From an uncultured Bacilli bacterium (GTDB lineage Bacteria; Bacillota_I; Bacilli_A; RF39; UBA660): a stretch of 11,785 bases of DNA. The translations under genes were made by a program, and so were the position numbers. Location of the stretch: NCBI GenBank assembly GCA_910580135.1, contig CAJTXC010000040.1, positions 1 to 11,785 on the forward strand, read 5' to 3'. Below the pieces are notes generated by a model, which saw only the letters and a program-made list of their open reading frames with translations, did not search any database and was not told the DNA's origin. Position 1 is the stretch's first letter. Each line of letters opens with the position of its first letter. Positions 1-6,624 of this stretch are shown here, one piece after another.

Positions 1-2478
1 ATAATTAAAATACTGTTAATAGCATTAGCAATAAAAATTGTTTTTTTATTCAGAGATTTCGACTGGTATGAAACTTTAGGCATAATAATTGCTATTTTTT
101 TGGCGTCATTTATTTCTACAATATCAGAATACGGAAGTGAAAAAGCATTTAGTAAGCTTCAAGAAGAGTCTTCTAAGTTAAAGTGCAAAATTAAAAGAAA
201 TAATAAAATAAAGGAAATCTTTGCACTAGAAGTTGTAAAAGGTGATGTAATATTATTAGAATCAGGAGATAAGGTTCCTGCAGATGGTGTTATTATAGAT
301 GGATATGTAAGTGTAGATGAATCATCGATAAACGGTGAGTCTAAAGAAGTTCATAAGGAAAAAGCTTTAAAGGATAAAATAACCGAAAAAAATAAATTAT
401 TTAGAGGAACGGTAATATATTCGGGAGCGGCTTCCATGTTAGTTACAGAAGTAGGGGATAATACGTTTTATGGAAAAATAGCAAGTGAACTTTCTGAAAA
501 AACAGGTGAAAGTCCACTTAAATTAAGACTTAGGAATCTTGCTAAAATAATTAGTACGTTTGGTTATATAGGAGCTGTTTTAGCATCATTATCATATCTT
601 TTTTCAGTAATAGTGGTTGATAACGGATTTGTGCTTAGTAAAATAATAGATACACTAACTAACTTTCCTACTTTGATGGAACATATAATTTATGCACTTA
701 CGCTTTCGGTTACGATAATAATTGTGTCAGTGCCAGAAGGTCTTCCTATGATGATTACTCTTGTTTTGTCATCTAACATGAAAAGAATGCTTAAAAATAA
801 CGTTTTAGTAAGAAAAATGGTTGGGATAGAAACCGCAGGAAGCTTAAACATTTTATTTAGTGATAAAACTGGTACCATAACAACTGGAAAACTTTCTTGT
901 GAAAAAATAATTGATGGTAATTTAAATGAGTATAAAAAAGAAAGTGATTTAAAAAATAATCATTATCTTAAGATTCTTAAAACTTCTATGGTAGTAAATA
1001 ACATGGCTACTTATGATGAAAAAAAGGTAATTGGTGGTAATACAACAGATAGATGTTTATTATCCTTTTTTAAACCCTTTAGTTATGAAGGAATAAAAAA
1101 AATCAAACAAGTTCCATTTGATAGTAAAAATAAATATATGATAACGGTAGTAGACGATAAAAACGTAAGAAATTTAATTAAAGGAGCACCAGAAGTATTA
1201 TTAGATAACTGTAAATATTATTATGATGAAAATGGAAGAAAAAATCCTTTTTTGAACAAACTTAAAATAGAGAAAAAAATAAATGAAGCAACGGAAAATG
1301 GTATCAGGGTTATTCTTCTTGCAACTAGTAATCACATAACAGAAAACTTATTTAAAGATTTAACTTTCGTTGGAATTATTTTAATAAAGGATCCAGTTAG
1401 AAAAGAAGCAAAAAGAGGAATAGAATTAGTTAGTAATGCTGGGGTTAGAACGGTTATGATAACTGGTGATAATAAAAAGACCGCAACTTCCATTGCAACC
1501 GAAGTTGGACTTATAAAATCAAGTGACGATATAGTTATAACATCAAATGAGTTAAATAAGATGACTGATGCAGAATTAAAGAAGATTATTCCAAATTTAA
1601 GAGTGGTTGCAAGAAGTCTTCCTCAAGATAAAAGTAGATTAGTTAGAATAAGCGAAGAAATGAACTTAGTTGTTGGAATGACGGGTGATGGTGTAAATGA
1701 TGCTCCTGCTTTAAAAAGAGCAGACGTTGGTTTTGCAATGGGTTCAGGTAGTGAGGTTGCAAAAGAGGCAAGTGATATAGTAATACTTGATAATAACTTT
1801 TTATCCATTAGCAATGCTATTTTGTTTGGTAGAACGATATTTAAAAGCATTAGAAAATTTATTATTTTTCAGTTAACCGTTAATTTATGTGCGCTTAGTA
1901 TATCAATAATAGGACCTTTTATAGGTGTGGATACTCCGGTTACCGTAATACAAATGCTGTGGATAAATATGGTTATGGATACGTTAGCAGGTCTTGCGTT
2001 TGCTTTTGAACCACCACTTTTAGAATACATGAAAGAAAATCCAAAGAAAAAAGATGAAAACATAATAAATTCTTATATGGCTGCTGAAATCTTTGTAACG
2101 GGATTATACACAACTATTCTTTGTATATTGTTTTTAAAGTTACCGTTTATAAAAGATATGTTTAGCAGTAATGCCTCTTTTATGACAGCATTTTTTGGAC
2201 TATTTATTTTTGCAGGCATATTTAATTGTTTTAACGCGCATACGAGTAGGGCAAATATTTTCGCTAACTTATATAAAAACAAAATGTTTATAATTGTTAT
2301 TTTATTTATTGTTATTGTTCAAATAATCTTGATGTATTATGGAGGAAGTATGTTTAGAACGGTGCCGCTTAACATAAAAGAACTTATTATTATGATGATA
2401 CTTTCCTTTACGGTTGTTCCAGTTGATATAATAAGAAAATTAATGTGTAAGAAATATGGTAAAACCGCTAAAGTTTGA
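1..2478 (+). CDS. P2B-type (PMCA-like) Ca2+-transporting P-type ATPase, 5' end missing
   Basis: This integral membrane pump probably exports Ca2+ from the cytoplasm at the expense of ATP. The reading frame is open from base 1, so the true start lies outside the window. The TTG at 100 is inside the gene and is not the start. Of the 825 visible residues, PEGLP in membrane helix 4 is at 245-249, the phosphorylation motif DKTGT at 288-292, and the hinge motif TGDGVNDAP begins near 561. Helix 6 has the sequence LWINMVMDTLAGLAFAFEPP; its Asn and Asp, with the PEGLP Glu, are the expected metal ligands, and NMVMDT resembles the plasma-membrane (P2B) subgroup. Family members are about 850-900 residues long, so perhaps 30-70 are missing. 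It ends in TGA, and the next promoter overlaps that stop. I see no terminator after it. The Ca2+ assignment rests on motifs; another divalent cation is possible. Confidence 0.95.
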   Translation: MIKILLIALAIKIVFLFRDFDWYETLGIIIAIFLASFISTISEYGSEKAFSKLQEESSKLKCKIKRNNKIKEIFALEVVKGDVILLESGDKVPADGVIIDGYVSVDESSINGESKEVHKEKALKDKITEKNKLFRGTVIYSGAASMLVTEVGDNTFYGKIASELSEKTGESPLKLRLRNLAKIISTFGYIGAVLASLSYLFSVIVVDNGFVLSKIIDTLTNFPTLMEHIIYALTLSVTIIIVSVPEGLPMMITLVLSSNMKRMLKNNVLVRKMVGIETAGSLNILFSDKTGTITTGKLSCEKIIDGNLNEYKKESDLKNNHYLKILKTSMVVNNMATYDEKKVIGGNTTDRCLLSFFKPFSYEGIKKIKQVPFDSKNKYMITVVDDKNVRNLIKGAPEVLLDNCKYYYDENGRKNPFLNKLKIEKKINEATENGIRVILLATSNHITENLFKDLTFVGIILIKDPVRKEAKRGIELVSNAGVRTVMITGDNKKTATSIATEVGLIKSSDDIVITSNELNKMTDAELKKIIPNLRVVARSLPQDKSRLVRISEEMNLVVGMTGDGVNDAPALKRADVGFAMGSGSEVAKEASDIVILDNNFLSISNAILFGRTIFKSIRKFIIFQLTVNLCALSISIIGPFIGVDTPVTVIQMLWINMVMDTLAGLAFAFEPPLLEYMKENPKKKDENIINSYMAAEIFVTGLYTTILCILFLKLPFIKDMFSSNASFMTAFFGLFIFAGIFNCFNAHTSRANIFANLYKNKMFIIVILFIVIVQIILMYYGGSMFRTVPLNIKELIIMMILSFTVVPVDIIRKLMCKKYGKTAKV

Positions 2479-2503
2479 CATTTAATATAAAAAATGATAT
2501 TAT
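2475..2503 (+). promoter_or_regulatory. Strong sigma-A-type promoter for the Fic-like gene
   Basis: TTGACA at 2475-2480 and TATTAT at 2498-2503 are separated by 17 bp, with a TGn extension at 2495-2497. The TGA inside the -35 box is the stop codon of the upstream ATPase gene. The predicted start near 2510 gives a leader of about 20 nt with the ribosome binding site AGAGGGG. Confidence 0.75.
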
Positions 2504-2528
2504 ATCTCGCAAAAGAGGGGGCTATAAT

Positions 2529-3365
2529 ATGGAAGCTTTGGATAAAATAAAAGATTATAAAATGGATTCTTCTGTTGAAGATCACATGTTTTATACTCTT
2601 TCAGAGTATAAAGAATATATATATTCTTTAATGAAGTTAAGTGTTAAAAAAAGAGAAATATTTTTAAAGGCATTAAAGGATTTGGAATTAAGAAATAATC
2701 AAGAAATGGAACATGAGGATCCGTTTATGATAGAATTAGAAATAGGGTCACATGGTACAAATCCTAAATCATCAATAGATGTTATGACTAATATGGTTTT
2801 GGAAAATCAACCTTTGAATACAAGAAAAATTGAACAAATTCATAGATTGATTATAAGAGGTACAAATGATGATAGGGAAACTAATTATTATATTAGAGAT
2901 TTTGATACGTATGTTTATGAAGTTAATAATGGGATAGAAAAGATTTCCTATATCCCACCATCACCCGAAGAAATTAGACCATATTTAAAAAAATTATATT
3001 CCTTTTTAAATGAAACTGGTGCTAATGGGGAATTAGATATATTTTATAAACCTATTTTGGAACATTTCTATGTTGCAGCACTACAACCATTTGGGAATGG
3101 GAACACAAGGCTTGCAAGATTAATGGAATATATGGGAATATTTAAATTATCTAGAGAGAATTTAGGATTAAAAGTAGAAAGCCCAGCATTATATATGTCA
3201 AAGAATCATTTATTAACTAGAAAAACATATAGAGATTATATAGCGGATGTTGCTTGTGAACCTACTGATGAAAATTTGAACAAATGGATTAATTATAATT
3301 TGAATATGATTGATGAGCAATTAAATTATTGTGGAAATATATTGTATAAAAAATATGGAAAATAA
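2529..3365 (+). CDS. Fic-domain protein with a degenerate, probably AMPylation-deficient catalytic motif
   Basis: Fic enzymes usually transfer AMP from ATP to hydroxyl groups of target proteins. I chose the ATG at 2529 (278 residues) because AGAGGGG lies 7-8 nt upstream; the longer frame from 2475 starts inside the promoter. An N-terminal helical region (about 1-75) is followed by the typical Fic layout: a helix near 81-110, a beta-hairpin flap around 115-142, the YIPPSPEEI segment (141-149), and the core helix and motif near 175-200. The motif reads QPFGNGNTRLAR at 186-197, where the family has HxFx(D/E)GN(G/K)RxxR. The catalytic His is Gln186 (codon CAA at 3084) and the metal-binding Asp/Glu is Asn190. 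The two arginines and GN are kept, so nucleotide binding may survive. I found no clear (S/T)xxxE(G/N) inhibitory helix. It has its own promoter and terminator and is monocistronic. The fold is fairly secure; its activity is unknown. Confidence 0.88.
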   Translation: MEALDKIKDYKMDSSVEDHMFYTLSEYKEYIYSLMKLSVKKREIFLKALKDLELRNNQEMEHEDPFMIELEIGSHGTNPKSSIDVMTNMVLENQPLNTRKIEQIHRLIIRGTNDDRETNYYIRDFDTYVYEVNNGIEKISYIPPSPEEIRPYLKKLYSFLNETGANGELDIFYKPILEHFYVAALQPFGNGNTRLARLMEYMGIFKLSRENLGLKVESPALYMSKNHLLTRKTYRDYIADVACEPTDENLNKWINYNLNMIDEQLNYCGNILYKKYGK

Positions 3366-3392
3366 AGCATATTAACTTATGCTTTATTTTAT
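3361..3392 (+). terminator. Intrinsic terminator after the Fic-like gene
   Basis: An 11-bp stem (3361-3371 with 3378-3388) encloses the 6-nt loop TTAACT and overlaps the TAA stop. The stem is A/T-rich and the U tract is short (ATTTTAT), so termination may be partial. Confidence 0.65.
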
Positions 3393-3400
3393 GTTAATAT
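3372..3400 (+). promoter_or_regulatory. Candidate queH promoter in the preceding terminator
   Basis: TTAACT (3372-3377, exactly the terminator loop), a 17-bp spacer, and TAATAT (3395-3400) with TGT at 3392-3394 form an extended -10 promoter candidate. Each hexamer matches consensus at only 4 of 6 positions, so the TGn element carries most of the weight. Confidence 0.4.
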
Positions 3401-3423
3401 ATTAATGTTTGGAAGTGATGTAG

Positions 3424-4005
3424 ATGAAGTTATTATTACATACTTGTTGTGCACCTTGTAGTGTATATTGTGTTAAAACTTTAAAAGAAGAAAACATAGA
3501 TATAACAAGTTACTGGTATAATCCTAACATTCATCCATATAAGGAATATGAAGCTAGGTTAGAGTGTTTAAAAAAGTATGATGAAGAAATAGGTATACCT
3601 TTAATAATAGATGACTATTATGGATTAAGAGAATTTTGCAAAAATACTGTGGATAAATTGGATGATAGATGTGGTTACTGCTATTTATGTAGATTAGAAA
3701 AAACAGCTAAATATGCTAAAGAAAATGGTTTTGATGCTTTTTCTACAACATTATTAATAAGTCCTTATCAAGATCATGAATTGCTTAAGAAAACCGGAGA
3801 AATGTTAGAGAAAAAATATAAAGTTAAATTTTTATATCATGATTTTAGACCAGGATTTAGAGAAGGACAAAACGAGGCTAGAGAACATGAGCTTTATATG
3901 CAAAAGTATTGTGGATGTGTATTTAGCGAAGAAGAAAGATATGAAAAGCTAATTCAAAAAAATAAAAAGAAAAATATAGAATTTAATGAAAAAAATATTA
4001 AATAA
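3424..4005 (+). CDS. queH: Epoxyqueuosine reductase QueH
   Basis: QueH carries out the last step of queuosine synthesis, reducing epoxyqueuosine to queuosine in the wobble position of GUN-anticodon tRNAs. It is the non-cobalamin alternative to QueG and was formerly annotated DUF208. The 193-residue product has the family cysteine pattern: HTCCAPCS near the N-terminus (Cys8, Cys9, Cys12), CGYCYLCR at 83-90 (Cys83, Cys86, Cys89), and YCGC at 162-165 (Cys163, Cys165). These supply Fe-S and metal-site ligands in the family. The Lys/Asn-rich tail after about residue 175 is probably disordered. GGAAGTGA lies just upstream of the ATG. No other queuosine gene is in the window, so the organism may salvage the precursor or carry the rest elsewhere. 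The gene appears to be transcribed alone. Confidence 0.93.
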   Translation: MKLLLHTCCAPCSVYCVKTLKEENIDITSYWYNPNIHPYKEYEARLECLKKYDEEIGIPLIIDDYYGLREFCKNTVDKLDDRCGYCYLCRLEKTAKYAKENGFDAFSTTLLISPYQDHELLKKTGEMLEKKYKVKFLYHDFRPGFREGQNEAREHELYMQKYCGCVFSEEERYEKLIQKNKKKNIEFNEKNIK

Positions 4006-4028
4006 GGTTAACTTATTTAATATTTTTT
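3994..4028 (+). terminator. Strong intrinsic terminator of queH
   Basis: A perfect 13-bp stem (3994-4006 with 4012-4024) with the 5-nt loop GTTAA is followed by TTTT. It overlaps the queH stop codon. Confidence 0.8.
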
Positions 4029-4036
4029 GTTATACT
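4008..4036 (+). promoter_or_regulatory. Extended -10 promoter of the PRPP synthetase leader
   Basis: TTAACT (4008-4013), a 17-bp spacer, and TATACT (4031-4036) preceded by TGT at 4028-4030. The predicted start is near 4043. The -35 box lies in the loop and stem of the queH terminator, the same arrangement as upstream of queH. Confidence 0.55.
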
Positions 4037-4042
4037 TAGATT

Positions 4043-4134
4043 GTAAGAGGTAAGTTATGATAAATGGTGTTTTGGTAAATTATTTTTCTAATTCTTATTT
4101 ATCGAGTAAGTCTCTTATTATATTATTTTGTAAT
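4043..4134 (+). promoter_or_regulatory. Structured 5' leader upstream of the PRPP synthetase gene
   Basis: Three nested pairings are visible: TAAGAG 4044-4049 with CTCTTA 4112-4117, GATAAAT 4059-4065 with ATTTATC 4097-4103, and AATTA 4078-4082 with TAATT 4089-4093. The outer two would cover the ribosome binding site and the start codon of the leader ORF at 4057. A terminator hairpin follows at once (4135). I do not recognise a known riboswitch class. A+T-rich sequence gives chance pairings easily, so the fold is tentative. Confidence 0.4.
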
Positions 4135-4143
4135 AAAAACTAA
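4057..4143 (+). CDS. Possible 28-residue leader peptide
   Basis: This short ORF starts with ATG at 4057, has AGAGG at 4046-4050 (6 nt spacing), and ends with TAA at 4141-4143 inside the left arm of the following terminator hairpin. The peptide begins MINGVLVNYF and is rich in Ser, Leu, Asn and aromatic residues; there is no run of one codon that would mark an amino-acid attenuator. A ribosome at the stop codon would cover the terminator stem and favour read-through into the PRPP synthetase gene. I infer a cis-acting leader peptide from position. It resembles no protein I know, and it may be a chance ORF. Confidence 0.4.
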   Translation: MINGVLVNYFSNSYLSSKSLIILFCNKN

Positions 4144-4174
4144 CATTCTTTTGTGATGTTAGTTTTTATATTTT
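4135..4174 (+). terminator. Terminator (attenuator candidate) in front of the PRPP synthetase gene
   Basis: A perfect 12-bp stem (4135-4146 with 4156-4167), a 9-nt loop, and U-rich sequence in and after the right arm. It lies between the leader promoter and the ribosome binding site (GGAGG 4177-4181), and I see no promoter after it. Transcription of the gene must therefore pass this hairpin. Confidence 0.65.
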
Positions 4175-4186
4175 ATGGAGGTATAT

Positions 4187-5296
4187 ATGAGTGGGAAATA
4201 TGAAGACAGCTTAGGATTAATAGTTCCAGAAAGCTGTAAAGAGCTTGGAGAAAGTGTAAATAATCAAATCATGAAAAAAAGAAATTTAAGTGAGAGTTTG
4301 ATTATACCAACCAAACTTCCTAGGTTTAGTAACGGAGAAGGAAAATGTGTAATAGAAGAAGGCACTGCTGTTGATAAGGATCTATACCTAATTACAGATA
4401 TTGGAAATTATGATTTGACTTACAAAATGCATGGTTTTGAGAACCATATGAGTCCTGATGATCATTTCCAGGATATAAAACGTGTTGTGTCAGCTATTAA
4501 TGGCGAAGCTGATAGAATAACGGTTATAATGCCTATGCTTTATGAATCTAGACAACACAGAAGAAATGCTGGTGAATCTTTGGACTGCGCATTAGCATTA
4601 CAAGAATTACAAAATTTAAATGTTAAAAGGATTATAACTTATGATGTTCATGATCCAAGTGTTCAAAATGCACTTTCACCATCAACATCATTTCAATCAT
4701 TTTATCCAACTAATACCATGATGCAAGAATTTATTAAAAATGAAGATTTTGACCCAGATGATGTACTTTTTATAAGTCCAGATAATGGAGCAATGGGGCG
4801 TGCAATCTATAACGCTAATATGTTTGCGGCTGACGTTGGTATGTTTTATAAAAGAAGGGATGTAAGTAAAATAGTTAATGGAAAAAATCCTGTTGTTGCA
4901 CACGAATATTTAGGGAAAGATATAAAGGGTAAAACACTTGTTATCGTAGATGATATGATATCATCTGGTGGTTCTATGTTAGATGTAGCTGAAGATTTAA
5001 AAAACAAAGGTGCTGGAAAAATATATATGTTTGCTTCCTTTTCCTTATTTACTGACGGTATAGAAGATTTTAACAAATATTATGAAGCAGGTTATTTTAA
5101 CTCAGTTTATTCTACTAATTTAACTTATATTGATTCAGAAATAACTAAGATGCCATGGTATAAGCCTGTTGATTGTTCTAACCATTTAACAGAAGTAATA
5201 GATACATTAAATCGTAGCAAATCAGTAGGGCACTTGAAAAATGGAAGGCAAAAAATTCTTGATATGCTTGATAAAAAGAAGAAAGGAATATTATAA
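4187..5296 (+). CDS. prs: Divergent ribose-phosphate pyrophosphokinase (PRPP synthetase)
   Basis: The enzyme transfers pyrophosphate from ATP to ribose 5-phosphate, giving PRPP for purine, pyrimidine, NAD, His and Trp synthesis. ATG 4187 is preferred over ATG 4175 because GGAGG (4177-4181) lies 5 nt before it. The 369-residue product is longer than the usual ~315 and diverges in its first ~60 residues. It keeps the two phosphoribosyltransferase-fold halves: a MPMLYESRQHRR region (115-126) corresponding to the catalytic ARQDR loop, DVHD (153-156) matching the conserved DLH, KRRD (222-225), and the PRPP loop VDDMISSGGS (254-263), where most bacterial enzymes have DDxIDTxGT. Similar long versions occur in Clostridia and relatives. 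It stands alone behind a leader with an attenuator-like terminator, so premature termination may control it. Function is likely; allosteric control cannot be judged. Confidence 0.88.
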   Translation: MSGKYEDSLGLIVPESCKELGESVNNQIMKKRNLSESLIIPTKLPRFSNGEGKCVIEEGTAVDKDLYLITDIGNYDLTYKMHGFENHMSPDDHFQDIKRVVSAINGEADRITVIMPMLYESRQHRRNAGESLDCALALQELQNLNVKRIITYDVHDPSVQNALSPSTSFQSFYPTNTMMQEFIKNEDFDPDDVLFISPDNGAMGRAIYNANMFAADVGMFYKRRDVSKIVNGKNPVVAHEYLGKDIKGKTLVIVDDMISSGGSMLDVAEDLKNKGAGKIYMFASFSLFTDGIEDFNKYYEAGYFNSVYSTNLTYIDSEITKMPWYKPVDCSNHLTEVIDTLNRSKSVGHLKNGRQKILDMLDKKKKGIL

Positions 5297-5317
5297 TATT
5301 TAAATTCTTCTTTTTTT
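5273..5317 (+). terminator. Intrinsic terminator of the PRPP synthetase gene
   Basis: AAAAAGAAGAA (5273-5283) pairs with TTCTTCTTTTT (5305-5315), and the U run continues to 5317. The enclosed sequence holds the palindrome AATATTATAATATT. It overlaps the end of the coding region. Confidence 0.7.
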
Positions 5318-5327
5318 GTAGTATAAT
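5299..5327 (+). promoter_or_regulatory. Candidate promoter of the thioredoxin/PH operon
   Basis: A consensus TATAAT at 5322-5327 with a weak TTTAAA at 5299-5304 (17-bp spacer) lying in the loop of the preceding terminator. The predicted start near 5334 is directly before the ribosome binding site AGGAGGG (5337-5343). Confidence 0.5.
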
Positions 5328-5350
5328 AAATGCAATAGGAGGGAAAAAAT

Positions 5351-5944
5351 ATGACAATGTTTTTATTAATTATAATTGCAATAATGGTATTAGTAACTAT
5401 GGTTTGTTCTATAATTGTAACAATCATAGAGGTAAAGGATAAAAAAGCTTTTGATTTATTAAAAAAGGTTTTATCTATTACAGGAATTGCGCTTTTAATA
5501 GCATTAGTTATTGGTGCAGCATACGGTGTATCAACTATTAAAAAGACTGACAGTAAAAATCCTGAAAAACTAGAAAGTGTATCATTAGAAGAGGCTGGTT
5601 TTAACGAAGTTACTTTAGATGAATATCTTGATTTAGTTAATGGTTCTGAAAAAAGTATTGTATTAGTTGCAAGACCAACTTGTAGTTATTGTGAACTATT
5701 TACACCAGTATTAAAAAAAGCTATGGAAGATATGGATTTAACAATTAATTATGTTAATACTGATAATTTTTCGGAAGAAGATTGGGGTACATTTACTGAT
5801 TCATTAGATTATTTAAGTACTGAAGAATGGGGAACACCACTTACTTTAATAGTACAAAATGGTGACTCTGTTGCAGAAAATAATGGCTATGTTGAATTAG
5901 ATAGTATTAAAGAATTCTTTAAGAATAATGGCTTTGGTGAATAA
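5351..5944 (+). CDS. Membrane-anchored thioredoxin-like protein
   Basis: The 197-residue product has two hydrophobic helices (about 3-26 and 40-60) joined by a Lys-rich loop (28-39), then a linker and a thioredoxin-fold domain (about 75-195). The redox motif is CSYC (Cys111-Cys114) in ARPTCSYCELF, and the cis-proline loop is WGTPLTL with Pro163. By the positive-inside rule the Lys-rich loop is cytoplasmic, which puts the thioredoxin domain outside; this is an inference. It resembles the thioredoxin-like proteins once called bacteriocin transport accessory proteins, although no bacteriocin gene is near. Likely work is thiol-disulfide exchange on exported proteins. AGGAGGG sits 7 nt before the ATG. 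The PH-domain gene begins 2 nt after its stop, so the two are coexpressed. Partner and substrate are unknown. Confidence 0.8.
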   Translation: MTMFLLIIIAIMVLVTMVCSIIVTIIEVKDKKAFDLLKKVLSITGIALLIALVIGAAYGVSTIKKTDSKNPEKLESVSLEEAGFNEVTLDEYLDLVNGSEKSIVLVARPTCSYCELFTPVLKKAMEDMDLTINYVNTDNFSEEDWGTFTDSLDYLSTEEWGTPLTLIVQNGDSVAENNGYVELDSIKEFFKNNGFGE

Positions 5945-5946
5945 TT

Positions 5947-6390
5947 ATGAAGGATGAAGTATATCAAAGTTGTAAAAAGTTTATGAAGAAGTATCCAAAG
6001 ACTATCGCTTGGAGATTAAAAAAACATTCAGAGGTAGTTCAAGAACATATAAACGATGATGAAGTTGTTTTGTATAGTTTTGCAGGTCAAAAAAACTCTA
6101 ATTTCTTACAACCATTTTTTACAACAGTAGTTGTATTTACTAACAAAAGAATGCTTTTAGGTAAGAAAAGGTATTTAGGAAGATATTATTATACTTCTAT
6201 AACACCAGATATGCTTAATGACTTTGAATTAAGAACAAATATTTTATATGGTGCAGTTGAAATAGATACTGTAAAAGAACATTTTACTATAGGATGTTTA
6301 GATAAAAAATCTTTACCATCAATAGAAGATGCTTTATCTAAATACATGGTAAATGAAAAGCTAAAATATATGAAAAAGAATTCCAATTAG
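5947..6390 (+). CDS. Small bacterial PH-domain-like protein
   Basis: This 147-residue soluble protein has no signal peptide or membrane helix. After a basic N-terminal helix (about 1-30) comes a stretch that looks like a bacterial pleckstrin-homology barrel: DDEVVLYSFAG, then FTTVVVFTNKRMLLGKKRYLGRY, then ITPDMLNDFELRTNILYGAVEID and a closing helix (about 120-140). The FTNKRML strand is typical of the YokE-like bacterial PH group. Such proteins are poorly understood; membrane or protein binding is the usual guess. Translation is probably coupled to the thioredoxin-like gene: the gap is 2 nt and the best ribosome binding site, GGTGA, lies within the end of that gene. The fold call is by pattern only. 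Confidence 0.65.
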   Translation: MKDEVYQSCKKFMKKYPKTIAWRLKKHSEVVQEHINDDEVVLYSFAGQKNSNFLQPFFTTVVVFTNKRMLLGKKRYLGRYYYTSITPDMLNDFELRTNILYGAVEIDTVKEHFTIGCLDKKSLPSIEDALSKYMVNEKLKYMKKNSN

Positions 6391-6404
6391 GTATTCTTTT
6401 TTTT
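6373..6404 (+). terminator. Terminator of the thioredoxin/PH operon
   Basis: AAAAAGAAT (6373-6381) pairs with ATTCTTTTT (6393-6401); after a T-T mismatch, CC (6383-6384) pairs with GG (6390-6391) around a 5-nt loop. The U tract runs to 6404. Confidence 0.75.
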
Positions 6405-6430
6405 ATAATAAAGATAATTTTTTTGAAAAA

Positions 6431-6445
6431 GCGTAACAAATACAC
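6431..6445 (+). repeat. Operator-like inverted repeat, copy 1 (imperfect)
   Basis: GCGTA-ACAAA-TACAC, a one-mismatch version of GTGTA-N5-TACAC. Its centre lies 31 bp (about three helical turns) upstream of copy 2, so dimers would bind on the same face of the DNA. Confidence 0.55.
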
Positions 6446-6454
6446 AATAAAGTA

Positions 6455-6483
6455 TTGACAGGTGTAACATTTACACATATAAT
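6455..6483 (+). promoter_or_regulatory. Consensus promoter with built-in operator
   Basis: TTGACA (6455-6460), a 17-bp spacer, and TATAAT (6478-6483): a perfect sigma-A-type promoter and the best in the window. The spacer is almost filled by an inverted repeat, so a bound regulator would block polymerase. The predicted start is near 6490. Purine-rich GGAAGGAAGAAGTGGAGG follows. Confidence 0.88.
6462..6476 (+). repeat. Operator-like inverted repeat, copy 2 (perfect, in the promoter spacer)
   Basis: GTGTAA-CAT-TTACAC, a perfect 6+6 inverted repeat between the -35 and -10 boxes. The position is typical of a repressor site. The half-sites resemble those reported for YtrA-type GntR regulators, but the spacing differs and no regulator gene is in the window. 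Confidence 0.75.
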
Positions 6484-6500
6484 GTAATTGGAAGGAAGAA

Positions 6501-6548
6501 GTGGAGGAAAAAAATAAGAAATTTATTCTTAGAAAAAGTACTTTATAA
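6501..6548 (+). CDS. Possible 15-residue ORF, leader peptide or remnant gene start
   Basis: Starting from GTG at 6501, with GGAAGGA a few bases upstream, the frame encodes a 15-residue basic peptide beginning MEEKNKKFIL and stops at TAA 6546-6548. It lies between the strong promoter and a terminator at 6585. It could be a leader peptide, the surviving start of a deleted gene, or a chance frame within a short RNA. A hairpin (6515-6520 with 6526-6531) overlaps it. Confidence 0.25.
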   Translation: MEEKNKKFILRKSTL

Positions 6549-6584
6549 TAGTTATTATATATTAACTTAGTTTTAAATTATTAG

Positions 6585-6612
6585 AAAACATATTTCTTAA
6601 TATGTTTTTATA
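6585..6612 (+). terminator. Terminator inside the operon leader
   Basis: AAAACATATT (6585-6594) pairs perfectly with AATATGTTTT (6599-6608) around the loop TCTT, and the U run reaches 6609. It lies about 100 nt after the predicted start of the 6455 promoter and before the oxidoreductase gene. Transcripts should therefore end here unless read-through occurs. Confidence 0.65.
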
Positions 6613-6624
6613 AACAAAAAATAT

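Noticed and set aside
100..102. TTG codon as start of the Ca2+ ATPase
   Set aside because: The frame is open to base 1 and encodes plausible membrane sequence upstream, so this is an internal Leu.
2475..2528. N-terminal extension of the Fic-like protein from TTG 2475
   Set aside because: It covers the promoter and the ribosome binding site; ATG 2529 has a well-placed AGAGGGG.
690..2585. Several reverse-strand frames of 62-82 codons opposite the ATPase
   Set aside because: They mirror the pump's codons, have no ribosome binding sites and resemble nothing.
4043..4174. Known purine, PRPP or T-box riboswitch before the PRPP synthetase gene
   Set aside because: I see none of the conserved motifs of these classes (for example the T-box sequence or ykkC core), so only a generic leader is reported.
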